Positions 49,087-56,254 of a stretch of DNA of 56,254 nucleotides are shown piece after piece. The notes below the pieces were generated by a model. It made no database searches. It worked only from the letters and a program-made list of their open reading frames with translations, and was not told the DNA's origin. The position numbers were made by a program, and so were the translations under genes. The number at the start of each line of letters is the position of its first letter. The first letter of the stretch is position 1. The stretch is from Candidatus Nomurabacteria bacterium. Lineage in GTDB: Bacteria > Patescibacteriota > Minisyncoccia > Phycocordibacterales > UBA9973. The stretch spans positions 1-56,254 of the forward strand of contig JAHFNO010000008.1 of the NCBI GenBank assembly GCA_023267275.1. The letters run 5' to 3'.

Positions 49087-50537
49087 ATGAGTCCTATTAC
49101 TTCGGGATTCTGCATTCCTTGCTGCACTAATCCAAGGATTAAATACACGAATGCATCGACAAGGTCATCGTGTTCTTCCACTCCAAATCCGAGAAGCTGA
49201 ATCAATAAGTCTTCACATCCGTAGCGAGGAAAAACCACTGTTCCGTTTTGAATGTATATTGCGATCGCACGAAGTCTCGCTCGCTTGTCCCCACCGGCAC
49301 GCATCGCAATCACTGGTAAAAGTGCACGCTCCATTTCTTCGATCGCTGCACGCTGATACTGAACGTCTTCTACGAAAAAAATTCCGAACGGATTGCCGAC
49401 AGCCATTGCTTTAGTTGTCTCGATTGTTTCGTGGAATGAAAGACGAGCATTAATCGGATTTGGTTTTATGTAAATTTTCGGGATGCCATCTCTCACGAAT
49501 GATGTACCGGAAACCATCGACGTGTAGTCGGCAGTTTCCTTTTTTGAAATAGCGAGGTCAATGCCTGTGCCATGCAGTCCGTCTTCAAGCTCGGGAGGTA
49601 TTCTATCGTAGTATTGTATCCAGTCTTCATGCACGTCGGCTCCTTCTTCCGGTACGACTTTGAGCAGATACTCTCTTTGGTATGCATTCAATCCTACTTT
49701 GTCACGCTGAGCATCGAGTGCATATTGATTCGGATACTTTCCAAGCCACATAATCTTGCCGTCTTTTACGAGTGGATAGTCCAGTTGCTTGAACGTCTTG
49801 TCTCGCTTGAGTCGTGCCATCAATGCATCGGTGTGCAATTGGTTGCCGATAACCACAAGTCGTCCGTTCAATTCGTCGATAGCAGGAATTACTTCGCCTC
49901 TGAGCCATCTCTCTGTCTTGTCTCTATTTTCTTTAGTACGCACCCATTCCAAATCTTCAGGATCGTCTACGACTATGAGTTTTGGTCTGTGTTGGTTGTG
50001 TCTCAATCCACGAACCTTTTGCCCTCGGGACCGAGCAAGGATGCGAACACCATTTGAGAGAAGCATGTTCTTTGCTTGCCATTCTTCTTCGCTTTCAAGC
50101 GTCCAGTCAGCGACAAACTCGCCTTTCACAGCTCCGTAATCTTGTTTTATGATCTCGTTGTTTTCGAGCTCGTTCTTAATGTTGGCGATGTTGATTGCCG
50201 ATTGCAGTCCAGTGTCAGCGATCGGCAAAATGAATTTATACTGTTCGGGATATTCGAGTGCTGCCCACAACGGTAACGCCAACGATCCGAACGTACTCTT
50301 TGCACTTCCACGGAAACCGACAATCTCAATCATCTTTTCTTTATGGTCGCCAAGTATTCCCAAGAGTTCCGAATGAAAAATCGCAGGCTCTATGTCTAAG
50401 TAGTGCGACAAATACACGAGACAAAATCCAGTAAGTGTTTTAGCGAGCAGTCGGCGCGTTTCGTAATCATCAGGAAATGCGTTACTGTTCCGCCACTCTG
50501 CTGTCTGTTGATTCAATTGTGAGGGTTGGTTCTGCAT
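49083..50537 (-). CDS. Terminase large subunit
   Basis: 484 residues. Walker A GFRGSAKST (74-82), Walker B PKLIVVDDPED (185-195) and the C-terminal nuclease with GIDLAISKKETADYTSMV, then VEEHDDLVDAFVYLILG. It packages DNA by ATP hydrolysis and cuts the concatemer. It overlaps the small subunit gene by 56 bp; the true start could be a little further in. Confidence 0.93.
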   Translation of the reverse strand: MQNQPSQLNQQTAEWRNSNAFPDDYETRRLLAKTLTGFCLVYLSHYLDIEPAIFHSELLGILGDHKEKMIEIVGFRGSAKSTFGSLALPLWAALEYPEQYKFILPIADTGLQSAINIANIKNELENNEIIKQDYGAVKGEFVADWTLESEEEWQAKNMLLSNGVRILARSRGQKVRGLRHNQHRPKLIVVDDPEDLEWVRTKENRDKTERWLRGEVIPAIDELNGRLVVIGNQLHTDALMARLKRDKTFKQLDYPLVKDGKIMWLGKYPNQYALDAQRDKVGLNAYQREYLLKVVPEEGADVHEDWIQYYDRIPPELEDGLHGTGIDLAISKKETADYTSMVSGTSFVRDGIPKIYIKPNPINARLSFHETIETTKAMAVGNPFGIFFVEDVQYQRAAIEEMERALLPVIAMRAGGDKRARLRAIAIYIQNGTVVFPRYGCEDLLIQLLGFGVEEHDDLVDAFVYLILGLVQQGMQNPEVIGLI

Positions 50538-51054
50538 GTGGAATGATGCCCCAGTTTGCGAATGCTTTGAGCATTTGTGCTTTCAGCTCCGGCGACAATG
50601 GGCGGCTGCGTTTTTCTATTTCAAGTTTGCCAAGGTGTCTTTCAAAGATTCCTGCATCAAGCTCGGCACCGAAGATGGCCACGTCGAGTTTGCTTATTTC
50701 TCGGAGCGCGGTGATTTGATCACGATAGCTTGGTGGAGGCATTCCGTCTTTTTTCATGTCGTCACTGTAGAAAGCGATGCGTACCAATCTCTCAAAGACA
50801 AGACGATATCTTTCTTTGAGTTGAGCGATTCGTTCGGTCACTTCCTGATGGTTGACGTTCTCGATTGATTGCCGATGAACTTTGTTTTTTAATCGTGCGA
50901 CATAATCCCAATCGAGAGACTGATTGCTGTGTGTCTTGTAGCCTTTTTCAAACAACGCATCTTGGAGGCGGGCGATGGAAATAAGCGGATCAATGACGAT
51001 CACGTCTCGTATCGCCCTTTTTATCTTTTCCTCTTGGGTGCGTGGCTTTTTCAT
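50482..51054 (-). CDS. Terminase small subunit
   Basis: 190 residues. The N-terminal HTH-like part (AIRDVIVIDPLISIARLQDALFEKGYKT) and a long coiled-coil middle (EVTERIAQLKERYRLVFERLVRIAFYSDD, SYRDQITALREISKLDVAIFGAELDAGIF) fit TerS proteins that recognise DNA and form a ring. Directly upstream of the large subunit, overlapping it. Confidence 0.75.
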   Translation of the reverse strand: MKKPRTQEEKIKRAIRDVIVIDPLISIARLQDALFEKGYKTHSNQSLDWDYVARLKNKVHRQSIENVNHQEVTERIAQLKERYRLVFERLVRIAFYSDDMKKDGMPPPSYRDQITALREISKLDVAIFGAELDAGIFERHLGKLEIEKRSRPLSPELKAQMLKAFANWGIIPHAEPTLTIESTDSRVAEQ

Positions 51055-51179
51055 TTACGATTCTTGATGCTTTTAATTGCAATGTGCAATTTGTGTTTGA
51101 GTTCGTCTACTTTCGGCCAGTTCTTCTCTGCCCGATAAATCTGTATCAAGCGTTTAAGGTTTCTTATTTCGTCGTGCAT
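51051..51179 (-). CDS. Tiny basic phage protein (42 residues)
   Basis: ATG 51179, reading MHDEIRNLKRLIQIYRAEKN then WPKVDELKHKLHIAIKSIKN; stop overlaps the TerS ATG as ATGA. One long charged helix. Translational coupling supports it as a real gene; role unknown. Confidence 0.6.
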   Translation of the reverse strand: MHDEIRNLKRLIQIYRAEKNWPKVDELKHKLHIAIKSIKNRK

Positions 51180-51221
51180 ATTTTGCGTTCAGGGTTATTC
51201 AGGGTTATTTTTAATAAATCC

Positions 51222-52319
51222 TTATTTTGCAAGGAGCATACGGCTGATGACTTCACGCACTGTGTTGACCGTGACGGCGTTTCCGAGGCACTTGTAGCGT
51301 GCTGTGTCGCTGACGCCGGCAGTCCAGTTGTCGGGAAATCCCTGAAGCCGTTCGCACTCGACAGGCGTAAGTCTGCGTATGGTTGTGCCATTAAATACGC
51401 CATGCTTGTCTTGTGCCGTCAATGTGAAGCTCGGGTCGTTATGGCTCTTTACTCGCCTGCCATTCTGCCGTTTGTTGATACGGTCGGGAGTAAGCACAGG
51501 AATGGCGTACAGCCCTGTTTTAGCCCCAACACCGCCCGCCTGACTGGCCAATGTGATTGATATTCCCTTGGGATCGTAGACTCGGTATCCTTGGGACCCG
51601 CCCGCAAGCTGTACCAAATCCCACGAATGCTTTTTACTTACGCTCCCACGACCGCCAGTTCTGATCGTATTTGAGAGATTAGTTTCCTTGTTAGTTTCGG
51701 CGAGAGGAAATATTTTTGCGGTACGTCCTTTTCCAAGATGTCCGACAATGAACACTCTTTCCCGATTTTGCGGTACCCCGAAGTTTTTGCTGTTAAGCAC
51801 CTGCCATTCAACGTCATACCCCAACTCATGAAGGGTTGAAAGGATGACAGCAAATGTTTTTCCTTTGTTGTGAGATAGAAGCCCTTTGACGTTTTCAAGA
51901 AGTAGAAAGCGTGGCCGCTTTTGTTTAATGATCCGAGCGATTTCAAAGAAGAGCGTACCTCGCGTATCTTTGAACCCGAGACGCTTTCCAGCGATCGAAA
52001 ATGATTGGCAAGGAAAGCCTCCGATGAGCAGATCAAAGTTTGGTAATTCTTTGGTTTTGATTTTTCTGATGTCTCCATAATTTTTTTGCTCTGGGAAATG
52101 TTCCTTATAAATTTTAATTGCCGACTTTTCAATTTCGGAATATCCAACACAAGAGGCACCTGACCTCCGCCCATTCCCATTGCTGATGTGAGACAAGGAC
52201 AAAGTTCTACCATGAGTGCTGCGTTTCTTTGCTGACTTCCTAGTGCGATGCTGATCATATGCTTGTTGTATTCCGAGCTCGAACCCACCGATGCCTGAGA
52301 ATAGACTGAAGTATTTCAT
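51222..52319 (-). CDS. Phage DNA (cytosine-5) methyltransferase
   Basis: 365 residues. YFSLFSGIGGFELGIQQAY (motif I), IGGFPCQSFSIAGKRLGF (motif IV), LLLENVKGLL (VI), QNRERVFIVGHL (VIII), LTPVECERLQGFPDNWT (IX) and LGNAVTVNTVREV (X) are present. A 35-residue basic insert (HRTRKSAKKRSTHGRTLSL..) lies between motifs I and II. ATG 52319 overlaps the ParB-type methyltransferase stop by 4 bp. No endonuclease is adjacent, so it is an orphan that probably protects phage DNA. Confidence 0.92.
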   Translation of the reverse strand: MKYFSLFSGIGGFELGIQQAYDQHRTRKSAKKRSTHGRTLSLSHISNGNGRRSGASCVGYSEIEKSAIKIYKEHFPEQKNYGDIRKIKTKELPNFDLLIGGFPCQSFSIAGKRLGFKDTRGTLFFEIARIIKQKRPRFLLLENVKGLLSHNKGKTFAVILSTLHELGYDVEWQVLNSKNFGVPQNRERVFIVGHLGKGRTAKIFPLAETNKETNLSNTIRTGGRGSVSKKHSWDLVQLAGGSQGYRVYDPKGISITLASQAGGVGAKTGLYAIPVLTPDRINKRQNGRRVKSHNDPSFTLTAQDKHGVFNGTTIRRLTPVECERLQGFPDNWTAGVSDTARYKCLGNAVTVNTVREVISRMLLAK

Positions 52320-53581
52320 TGCTTTGCATGATTCATTCGCTCCCATCTGTCGCGTATCACATCACAGAATTTAGGGTCGAGTTCAATCATGAATGCACGC
52401 CGACCGACTTTTTCGGCTGCCGTCATCGTACTACCTGAACCTCCGAATGGATCGAGTACGATGTCGTTTCTTTTAGTGGAGTTTCGCAATGCTCGCATAC
52501 AGAGCCAGTCTGGTTTTTCCGTCGGGTGTAAATAACGAGCCGTTGCTTTGCGTGGCATTTCCCACACATCATATTCGTTGTCGCCGAAGAACATGTGCGT
52601 ACCGACTTTCCATCCATAGATAATGCTCTCTGCTGTTTTCGGATCGGGTTTCTTTGCCTTGGCGATCCACTCGTGCTTGTAGCGGTAATCGTTCCATCCC
52701 ATGCTCGGTACATTCTTGACCCATATGATCACTCCAGAATGTCTGAAGCCGTTGGAGAGCATGCTCTGTAAAAATTGCGGGTACGAGCTCCATCCCGAGC
52801 AGATATAGAGGGACCCGCCCTCTTTGATATAGGTGATCATTCCCGAGAATGCACCGTCAATAAACGCCTTGAATTCTTCGGGAGTCATATTGTCGTTTTT
52901 GATTTTCTCCAAGTTGTCGCCTTTGAGTTTTTCTCCACGTGAGTGATAGTCCACGTTGTATGGCGGATCGGTGAATATCATGTCGGCTCTTTCTTTGCCA
53001 AGCAGTGCTTTGTACACCTCGGGGTCGGTTGAATCTCCGCAAATCAAACGGTGCTGTCCAAGCTCGTATATTTCGCCGAGCTTTGAGCGTGCCTCTTTGG
53101 TTTCGTCTATTGGTTCTTCTTCGTCCTCGTCTTCATTGAGTGTCTGATCGAGAATACGACTGATTTCGTCTTCTCTGAATCCCGAGGACGGAAGTGTTGG
53201 GCTTTCTTTGATGTCGACAATAAGTGTGTAGAGTTTTTCTTCGTCAAACTTTCCGTGAATCTTATTAAGACCTAGATTGAGTTCAACTTCTTCAGTAAGA
53301 TTCTCTAACTCAACAAAGACAACAGGAATCAAATAGTCATCGCCTTGCTTCTCTATGTTCTTTGGAGTGATTGATCGGGCGATTAAGTATTCGATTGCCG
53401 CGAGCCTTTGGTGTCCGCCGATAATAATTCCGTATCTGTCTTTGAAAGAATTGACCACCATCGGCTCTACGAAGCCTTTTGTCTCGATGGATTTTATGAG
53501 TGCCTGCATTTCAGAGTCAGGCATGATGCGCGGGTTGTAGTCGGCCCGCTTGAGGTCTCGGATTTTAATTGTCGTCTGCAT
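52316..53581 (-). CDS. ParB-domain plus N6/N4 DNA methyltransferase fusion
   Basis: About 421 residues from ATG 53581. The first 110 form a ParB/Srx-like domain (LKRADYNPRIMPDSEMQALIKSIETKGFVEPMVVN, IIGGHQRLAAI). The rest is an amino-methyltransferase: catalytic IFTDPPYNVDY and the SAM motif LDPFGGSGSTMTAAEKVGRRAFMIEL. Such fusions are common in phages as orphan enzymes. It is coupled to the C5 enzyme, so two types of base change are made together. Confidence 0.9.
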   Translation of the reverse strand: MQTTIKIRDLKRADYNPRIMPDSEMQALIKSIETKGFVEPMVVNSFKDRYGIIIGGHQRLAAIEYLIARSITPKNIEKQGDDYLIPVVFVELENLTEEVELNLGLNKIHGKFDEEKLYTLIVDIKESPTLPSSGFREDEISRILDQTLNEDEDEEEPIDETKEARSKLGEIYELGQHRLICGDSTDPEVYKALLGKERADMIFTDPPYNVDYHSRGEKLKGDNLEKIKNDNMTPEEFKAFIDGAFSGMITYIKEGGSLYICSGWSSYPQFLQSMLSNGFRHSGVIIWVKNVPSMGWNDYRYKHEWIAKAKKPDPKTAESIIYGWKVGTHMFFGDNEYDVWEMPRKATARYLHPTEKPDWLCMRALRNSTKRNDIVLDPFGGSGSTMTAAEKVGRRAFMIELDPKFCDVIRDRWERMNHAKQ

Positions 53582-53951
53582 ATAACGATTCGTCGTATTT
53601 GAAGTCTTTTGCAAATTCGACCCTGTGTCTGAGATTCTTTATTTTCTCAGTATCTTTTCTGATGCTTTCATTTATGAGACTGATCGTCTCATCACAACTC
53701 ACAATAAAGCTCTCTGCTTTTTCGATATTCGCCTCGAGTTCTTTTCTATGCAGGCGAGTTGCTTTTGATGTATCACGTGGAGGAATTGCGGTGAGATCAT
53801 TTCTTAATCCATCGAGCTCGGTTTGCTTGTCATCCTGAAGTTTTTTTACATCAGGGATTTTTGTTTTATCGAATTCGATATTTACCGCCTTTCTCCAGAT
53901 TTGCTCATTGAGCTCGTTTGTAAAATTTTGCAAATATAATTTTGTGTCCAT
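53565..53951 (-). CDS. Coiled-coil phage protein, unknown
   Basis: 128 residues, almost wholly helical: KIPDVKKLQDDKQTELDGLRNDLTAIPP and LHRKELEANIEKAESFIVSCDETISLINESIRKDTEKIKNL. It overlaps the ParB-methyltransferase gene by 17 bp. No family recognised; position among recombination genes suggests early-phase function. Confidence 0.6.
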   Translation of the reverse strand: MDTKLYLQNFTNELNEQIWRKAVNIEFDKTKIPDVKKLQDDKQTELDGLRNDLTAIPPRDTSKATRLHRKELEANIEKAESFIVSCDETISLINESIRKDTEKIKNLRHRVEFAKDFKYDESLYADDN

Positions 53952-53953
53952 GA

Positions 53954-54367
53954 TTAGATATTTAGAGCTATGTCGACTTCGACTCGACCTTTGCCGTCTG
54001 GTGAATAATGAGTTTCAAAACTACCATCAAGATATTTGTCATTCTTGAAGAGTGCATCGGCAATACCTTTGAAGATGTTGTCAGGATCGCCGTGGATACC
54101 ATTGCGCCAATAAATGCGGATATCCATTCGAGCTTTTTCGCCTGAGCTCGTTGTGAATGGTTGCAAGTCAGTCAGCATAGTATTTCCGGCTCTCATCAGA
54201 TACTCAGGGTAGTCGCCGTAAAAAGAACGTCTGACATAACTTTTCCATGCGTTGTATCTTTTTGCTGCAGGTAACCACAAGGCTCGCTTCACGACTCTCA
54301 CATACGGAATCGGATTGCCGTGCCAGTCTTCTTGGTTGCCTTTGACTGTAAAAGTGATTTTTTTCAT
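53954..54367 (-). CDS. RusA-like Holliday junction resolvase
   Basis: 137 residues. The RusA centre HGDPDNIFKGIADALF (Asp 94, 96, 104) and KYLDGSFETHY (Asp 114) give the acidic metal site; WLPAAKRYNAWKSYVRRSF supplies the basic DNA-binding segment. It resolves branched DNA before packaging. Located next to the replication protein gene. Confidence 0.85.
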   Translation of the reverse strand: MKKITFTVKGNQEDWHGNPIPYVRVVKRALWLPAAKRYNAWKSYVRRSFYGDYPEYLMRAGNTMLTDLQPFTTSSGEKARMDIRIYWRNGIHGDPDNIFKGIADALFKNDKYLDGSFETHYSPDGKGRVEVDIALNI

Positions 54368-54385
54368 TTCTTTATAGTGAATTTC

Positions 54386-54925
54386 TTAATTTCTAATGGT
54401 CATCTTTTTTGCTAGGTCTTTCACCTTTTGATTGAAGTTATCCCCAGAAAAATCATTAATTTTTCTAAAACTAGGTTTCTCTTTTTTCTCTTTCTTTTGT
54501 GTGTTAAATTTTTTAACCACTTTTGGTAAAGATTTTTTACTACTTTTAGTTAGATTTCTTAACTGGTTAATTTCTTTAACTACTTTATCCACATCCATAT
54601 GCAGGTTGAGTCGGTACCTGTTTCCCTTGGCTCTTTGCTGAACGGAAATGACCCCCACCTTGATGAGACATTGGAGTGCGGCGCTTACGGATGGACGAGA
54701 CATGCCAGTGCCAAAATCAAGCTGTTTCCCTTGGCTTGTTTTGATACCCCTTTCAAACTGAGACAGGCTGATATTGTCCTCGTCCTTATGGAACCCGAAT
54801 GTACGCCTGCAAATGTAAAGCAGACATCGAGCTTCCGCCTCGGATATGCGTGGAAGAACGAGATCCAAAATTACATTTGGAATTTGCGAGCTGTTTGGTA
54901 TTAAGTTTTGTTTATGTTCGTCCAT
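54386..54925 (-). CDS. Phage replication protein O-like, winged helix
   Basis: 179 residues. PNVILDLVLPRISEAEARCLLYICRRTFGFHKDEDNISLSQFERG then GMSRPSVSAALQCLIKVGVISVQQRAKGNRYRLN is the Phage_rep_O winged-helix pattern. The C-terminal third is Lys-rich (SKKSLPKVVKKFNTQKKEKKEK) and would bind partner proteins or DNA. It probably starts phage DNA replication and may load the host helicase. Confidence 0.8.
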   Translation of the reverse strand: MDEHKQNLIPNSSQIPNVILDLVLPRISEAEARCLLYICRRTFGFHKDEDNISLSQFERGIKTSQGKQLDFGTGMSRPSVSAALQCLIKVGVISVQQRAKGNRYRLNLHMDVDKVVKEINQLRNLTKSSKKSLPKVVKKFNTQKKEKKEKPSFRKINDFSGDNFNQKVKDLAKKMTIRN

Positions 54926-54935
54926 TGCTTTATGA

Positions 54936-54972
54936 AGAGAGAAGCATCGACGATTAATCGATGTTTCTCTCT
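54936..54972. repeat. 15-bp hairpin just before the replication gene
   Basis: Arms 54936-54950 and 54958-54972 (agagagaagcatcga and its complement with one G-T pair), 7-nt loop; centre cgattaatcg is itself a palindrome. Lies 10 bp before the ATG. Confidence 0.7.
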
Positions 54973-55021
54973 ATTTGGTTTTATTGTCGACCTTTATGGC
55001 TGCAGGATGTTAGCCACCTAT

Positions 55022-55061
55022 CTCAGCCCTCATGCCACTGAATCAGGGCTGAGTCAGTGGC
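55022..55061. repeat. Two interlocked inverted repeats
   Basis: ctcagccct/agggctgag (55022-55030, 55045-55053) and gccactga/tcagtggc (55034-55041, 55054-55061) overlap so that only one can form at a time. In the 144-bp gap between the ATPase and replication genes. Confidence 0.6.
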
Positions 55062-55069
55062 CAAGTTAC

Positions 55070-56251
55070 TTACTTGCCACTTTTCTTTCCCTTGTCAGTT
55101 GCTGATTTTTTGGGACTGTCTTCTTTCGAGTCCCGCAGATCTTTATCGAACTTTTCCGCAGGTGTAGGTTCGGCAGGAAGCTCGCCTTTTGCTTCAGCGA
55201 TCTTTTGTTTTCCGAACTCCACCACTCTTGCGAATCCATCCTCGAGCATCTCGGGATGCATTGCTTCGATTGCAGACCAACTTCGAGTTGCAAATGCATA
55301 CTCGAGCGCATCAGTTTTGTTTTTCTTTTCTGCTGCACTTGTACTTGGCCAGACCGATACAAGGTATCCTTCGATTTCTTCGAGCCATCGCTTTTTTGCT
55401 CTGACCCATTCACGCTTATCTTCTTCAGTCTTGATAAGCTCGCCTGCATCCTGTTCAGCATGGCTGAACCGTGCAGCTACAGGGTCTTTAATCACGGCTT
55501 CCACCGCAGGAGCAAAGTCTTCGTAGGTCGGGTTCTTGAAAACCTTTCCGTCTAGGAGATTGCCTCGGCCTTTGAGCACAGTCGCTTGTCGCCATACTTC
55601 TCGCTTTGTGCGAGTGATGAGCTCGTGGCGTTCCATGAGTACCAAGACATCAAATTCGTATGCTGCGTTCTTTTCCGCTTGCATCTTCACTCCAGTCTTA
55701 GTGAACTCTTTGCGACCATCTTCGTCTACTTCCTGTTCCATGCGATCCGACACACGGCCGGTTGCAAGGATGTGCAGGGGCGATTGCACAAGTGGGATTG
55801 AGAAGTATTTATTCCACTCGCTTTTGATCGACATCCAATCCTGTATTTGGAAAGTTGTTCGATTCAGCTTTCGCTTGTAGGCTTCTTGGAAGTCCATCCA
55901 GATGTGGGTGATACTGTCGATCACCATGATGTCTGAATATCCATCCGAGCAGAGCTTCATCGCTCTTGATAGATCGGCGAGTGAATGTGTTTCGCGCACC
56001 ATCACTTCGACTCCGTGTTCTTTGAACAGGGGGACCAAGAATTTCGACGCTTTCTCGGTATCGATAAGCACGATCGGCTTTTTGCTGTTGATCTTCTTGT
56101 GAAGACCAATTGCTACTAATGCGACAGACCAACTTTTGCCGGTTCCCGGCTCCCCTTCAAATGCCGCTTTGAAGTAGGGTTTTGTATTCCCGATGGCTGT
56201 GAAAAATTCACTTTCCACACCTTGGGAATTGCTTCGTTCTAGTGTTTGCAT
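55070..56251 (-). CDS. Sak4/AAA_24-type ATP-binding recombination protein
   Basis: 393 residues from ATG 56251, close to the edge; the frame could continue to the right. RecA-like P-loop GEPGTGKS (33-40), Walker B SDIMVIDSI (106-114), then LHILATGRVSDRMEQEV and EFDVLVLMERHEL. The last 130 residues are helical and end in Lys-rich DSPKKSATDKGKKSGK. Phage proteins of this kind (Sak4 and relatives) anneal or pair single strands during replication. Confidence 0.8.
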   Translation of the reverse strand: MQTLERSNSQGVESEFFTAIGNTKPYFKAAFEGEPGTGKSWSVALVAIGLHKKINSKKPIVLIDTEKASKFLVPLFKEHGVEVMVRETHSLADLSRAMKLCSDGYSDIMVIDSITHIWMDFQEAYKRKLNRTTFQIQDWMSIKSEWNKYFSIPLVQSPLHILATGRVSDRMEQEVDEDGRKEFTKTGVKMQAEKNAAYEFDVLVLMERHELITRTKREVWRQATVLKGRGNLLDGKVFKNPTYEDFAPAVEAVIKDPVAARFSHAEQDAGELIKTEEDKREWVRAKKRWLEEIEGYLVSVWPSTSAAEKKNKTDALEYAFATRSWSAIEAMHPEMLEDGFARVVEFGKQKIAEAKGELPAEPTPAEKFDKDLRDSKEDSPKKSATDKGKKSGK

Positions 56252-56254
56252 AAT

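Larger units (their letters stand above)
21400..56254. mobile_element. Prophage (siphovirus type), left end in window, right end outside
   Basis: A tyrosine integrase at the left end and a full leftward morphogenesis set (terminase, portal, protease, HK97 capsid, connector, tail tube, frameshifted chaperone, tape measure, tail, lysis) define it. Replication genes continue to the right edge. The left boundary is placed between the GAPDH fragment and the 83-residue gene at 21530, which is inference; no attachment repeat can be confirmed without the right end. Confidence 0.85.

Noticed and set aside
1-56254. Alternative genetic code with TGA as glycine
   Set aside because: TGA is a genuine stop in many ATGA overlaps (for example 52316-52319 and 51051-51054).
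1-56254. CRISPR array
   Set aside because: No regularly spaced short direct repeats were seen; repeats are hairpins or isolated pairs.

Overview
The window looks like a chromosome segment of a Patescibacteria (CPR) bacterium, most likely of the Parcubacteria type, with a long prophage in its right-hand 60%. The lineage call is inference. It rests on two giant secreted proteins ending in the same peptidoglycan-binding-like domain, transketolase split into two genes, small compact genes, several leaderless-looking starts, and TGA used as a normal stop (many ATGA stop/start overlaps), which argues against the TGA-recoding Absconditabacteria and Gracilibacteria.

Positions 1 to about 21.4 kb are host chromosome. 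From left to right: the edge of an AtpZ-like gene; tRNA-Ile(GAT) and a broken half-copy of it; two surface proteins (GLUG-repeat and BNR/Ig-repeat); an RRM RNA-binding protein; prfA; rpmE; a secreted coiled-coil lytic transglycosylase; rplY; an FAD-linked oxidase; a PfkB sugar kinase; an unidentified structured RNA with its own promoter and terminator; and a non-oxidative pentose-phosphate cluster (split transketolase, ribulose-phosphate epimerase, ribose-5-phosphate isomerase B). A MazG-like gene with an in-frame stop, a PemK/MazF toxin and a 40-codon fragment of a GAPDH C-terminus close this part. Many intergenic gaps carry hairpin repeats.

The prophage seems to begin between the GAPDH fragment and a tyrosine integrase (21.8-22.9 kb) and runs past the right edge. 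Its left part is cargo and control: a PRPP-binding-type protein, a TrpR-like regulator, a small XRE repressor with an operator, metK under a SAM-I riboswitch, and a leftward defence operon with a HinP1I-like endonuclease, an HhaI/HinP1I-type C5 methyltransferase, a second C5 methyltransferase and a GHKL (MORC-like) ATPase. Then come, in leftward transcription, lysis genes (holin-like, papain-like lysin), tail genes, a tape-measure gene preceded by a tail chaperone with a -1 frameshift signal, head genes of the HK97 type, terminase, two orphan DNA methyltransferases, RusA, a replication protein and a Sak4/AAA-type ATPase.

The most notable system is a complete diversity-generating retroelement (DGR) at 46.3-48.9 kb, between the portal and terminase genes. 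A reverse transcriptase, an Avd protein, a 119-bp template repeat and a target gene with a matching 119-bp variable repeat are all present. The two repeats differ at 8 positions and all 8 are adenines in the template (coding sense), which is the signature of adenine-directed mutagenic retrohoming. A 10-bp hairpin with a GAAA loop lies just past the variable repeat. The target gene has a perfect-consensus promoter and its own terminator, and avd lies on the opposite strand to the reverse transcriptase, which is not the usual layout.
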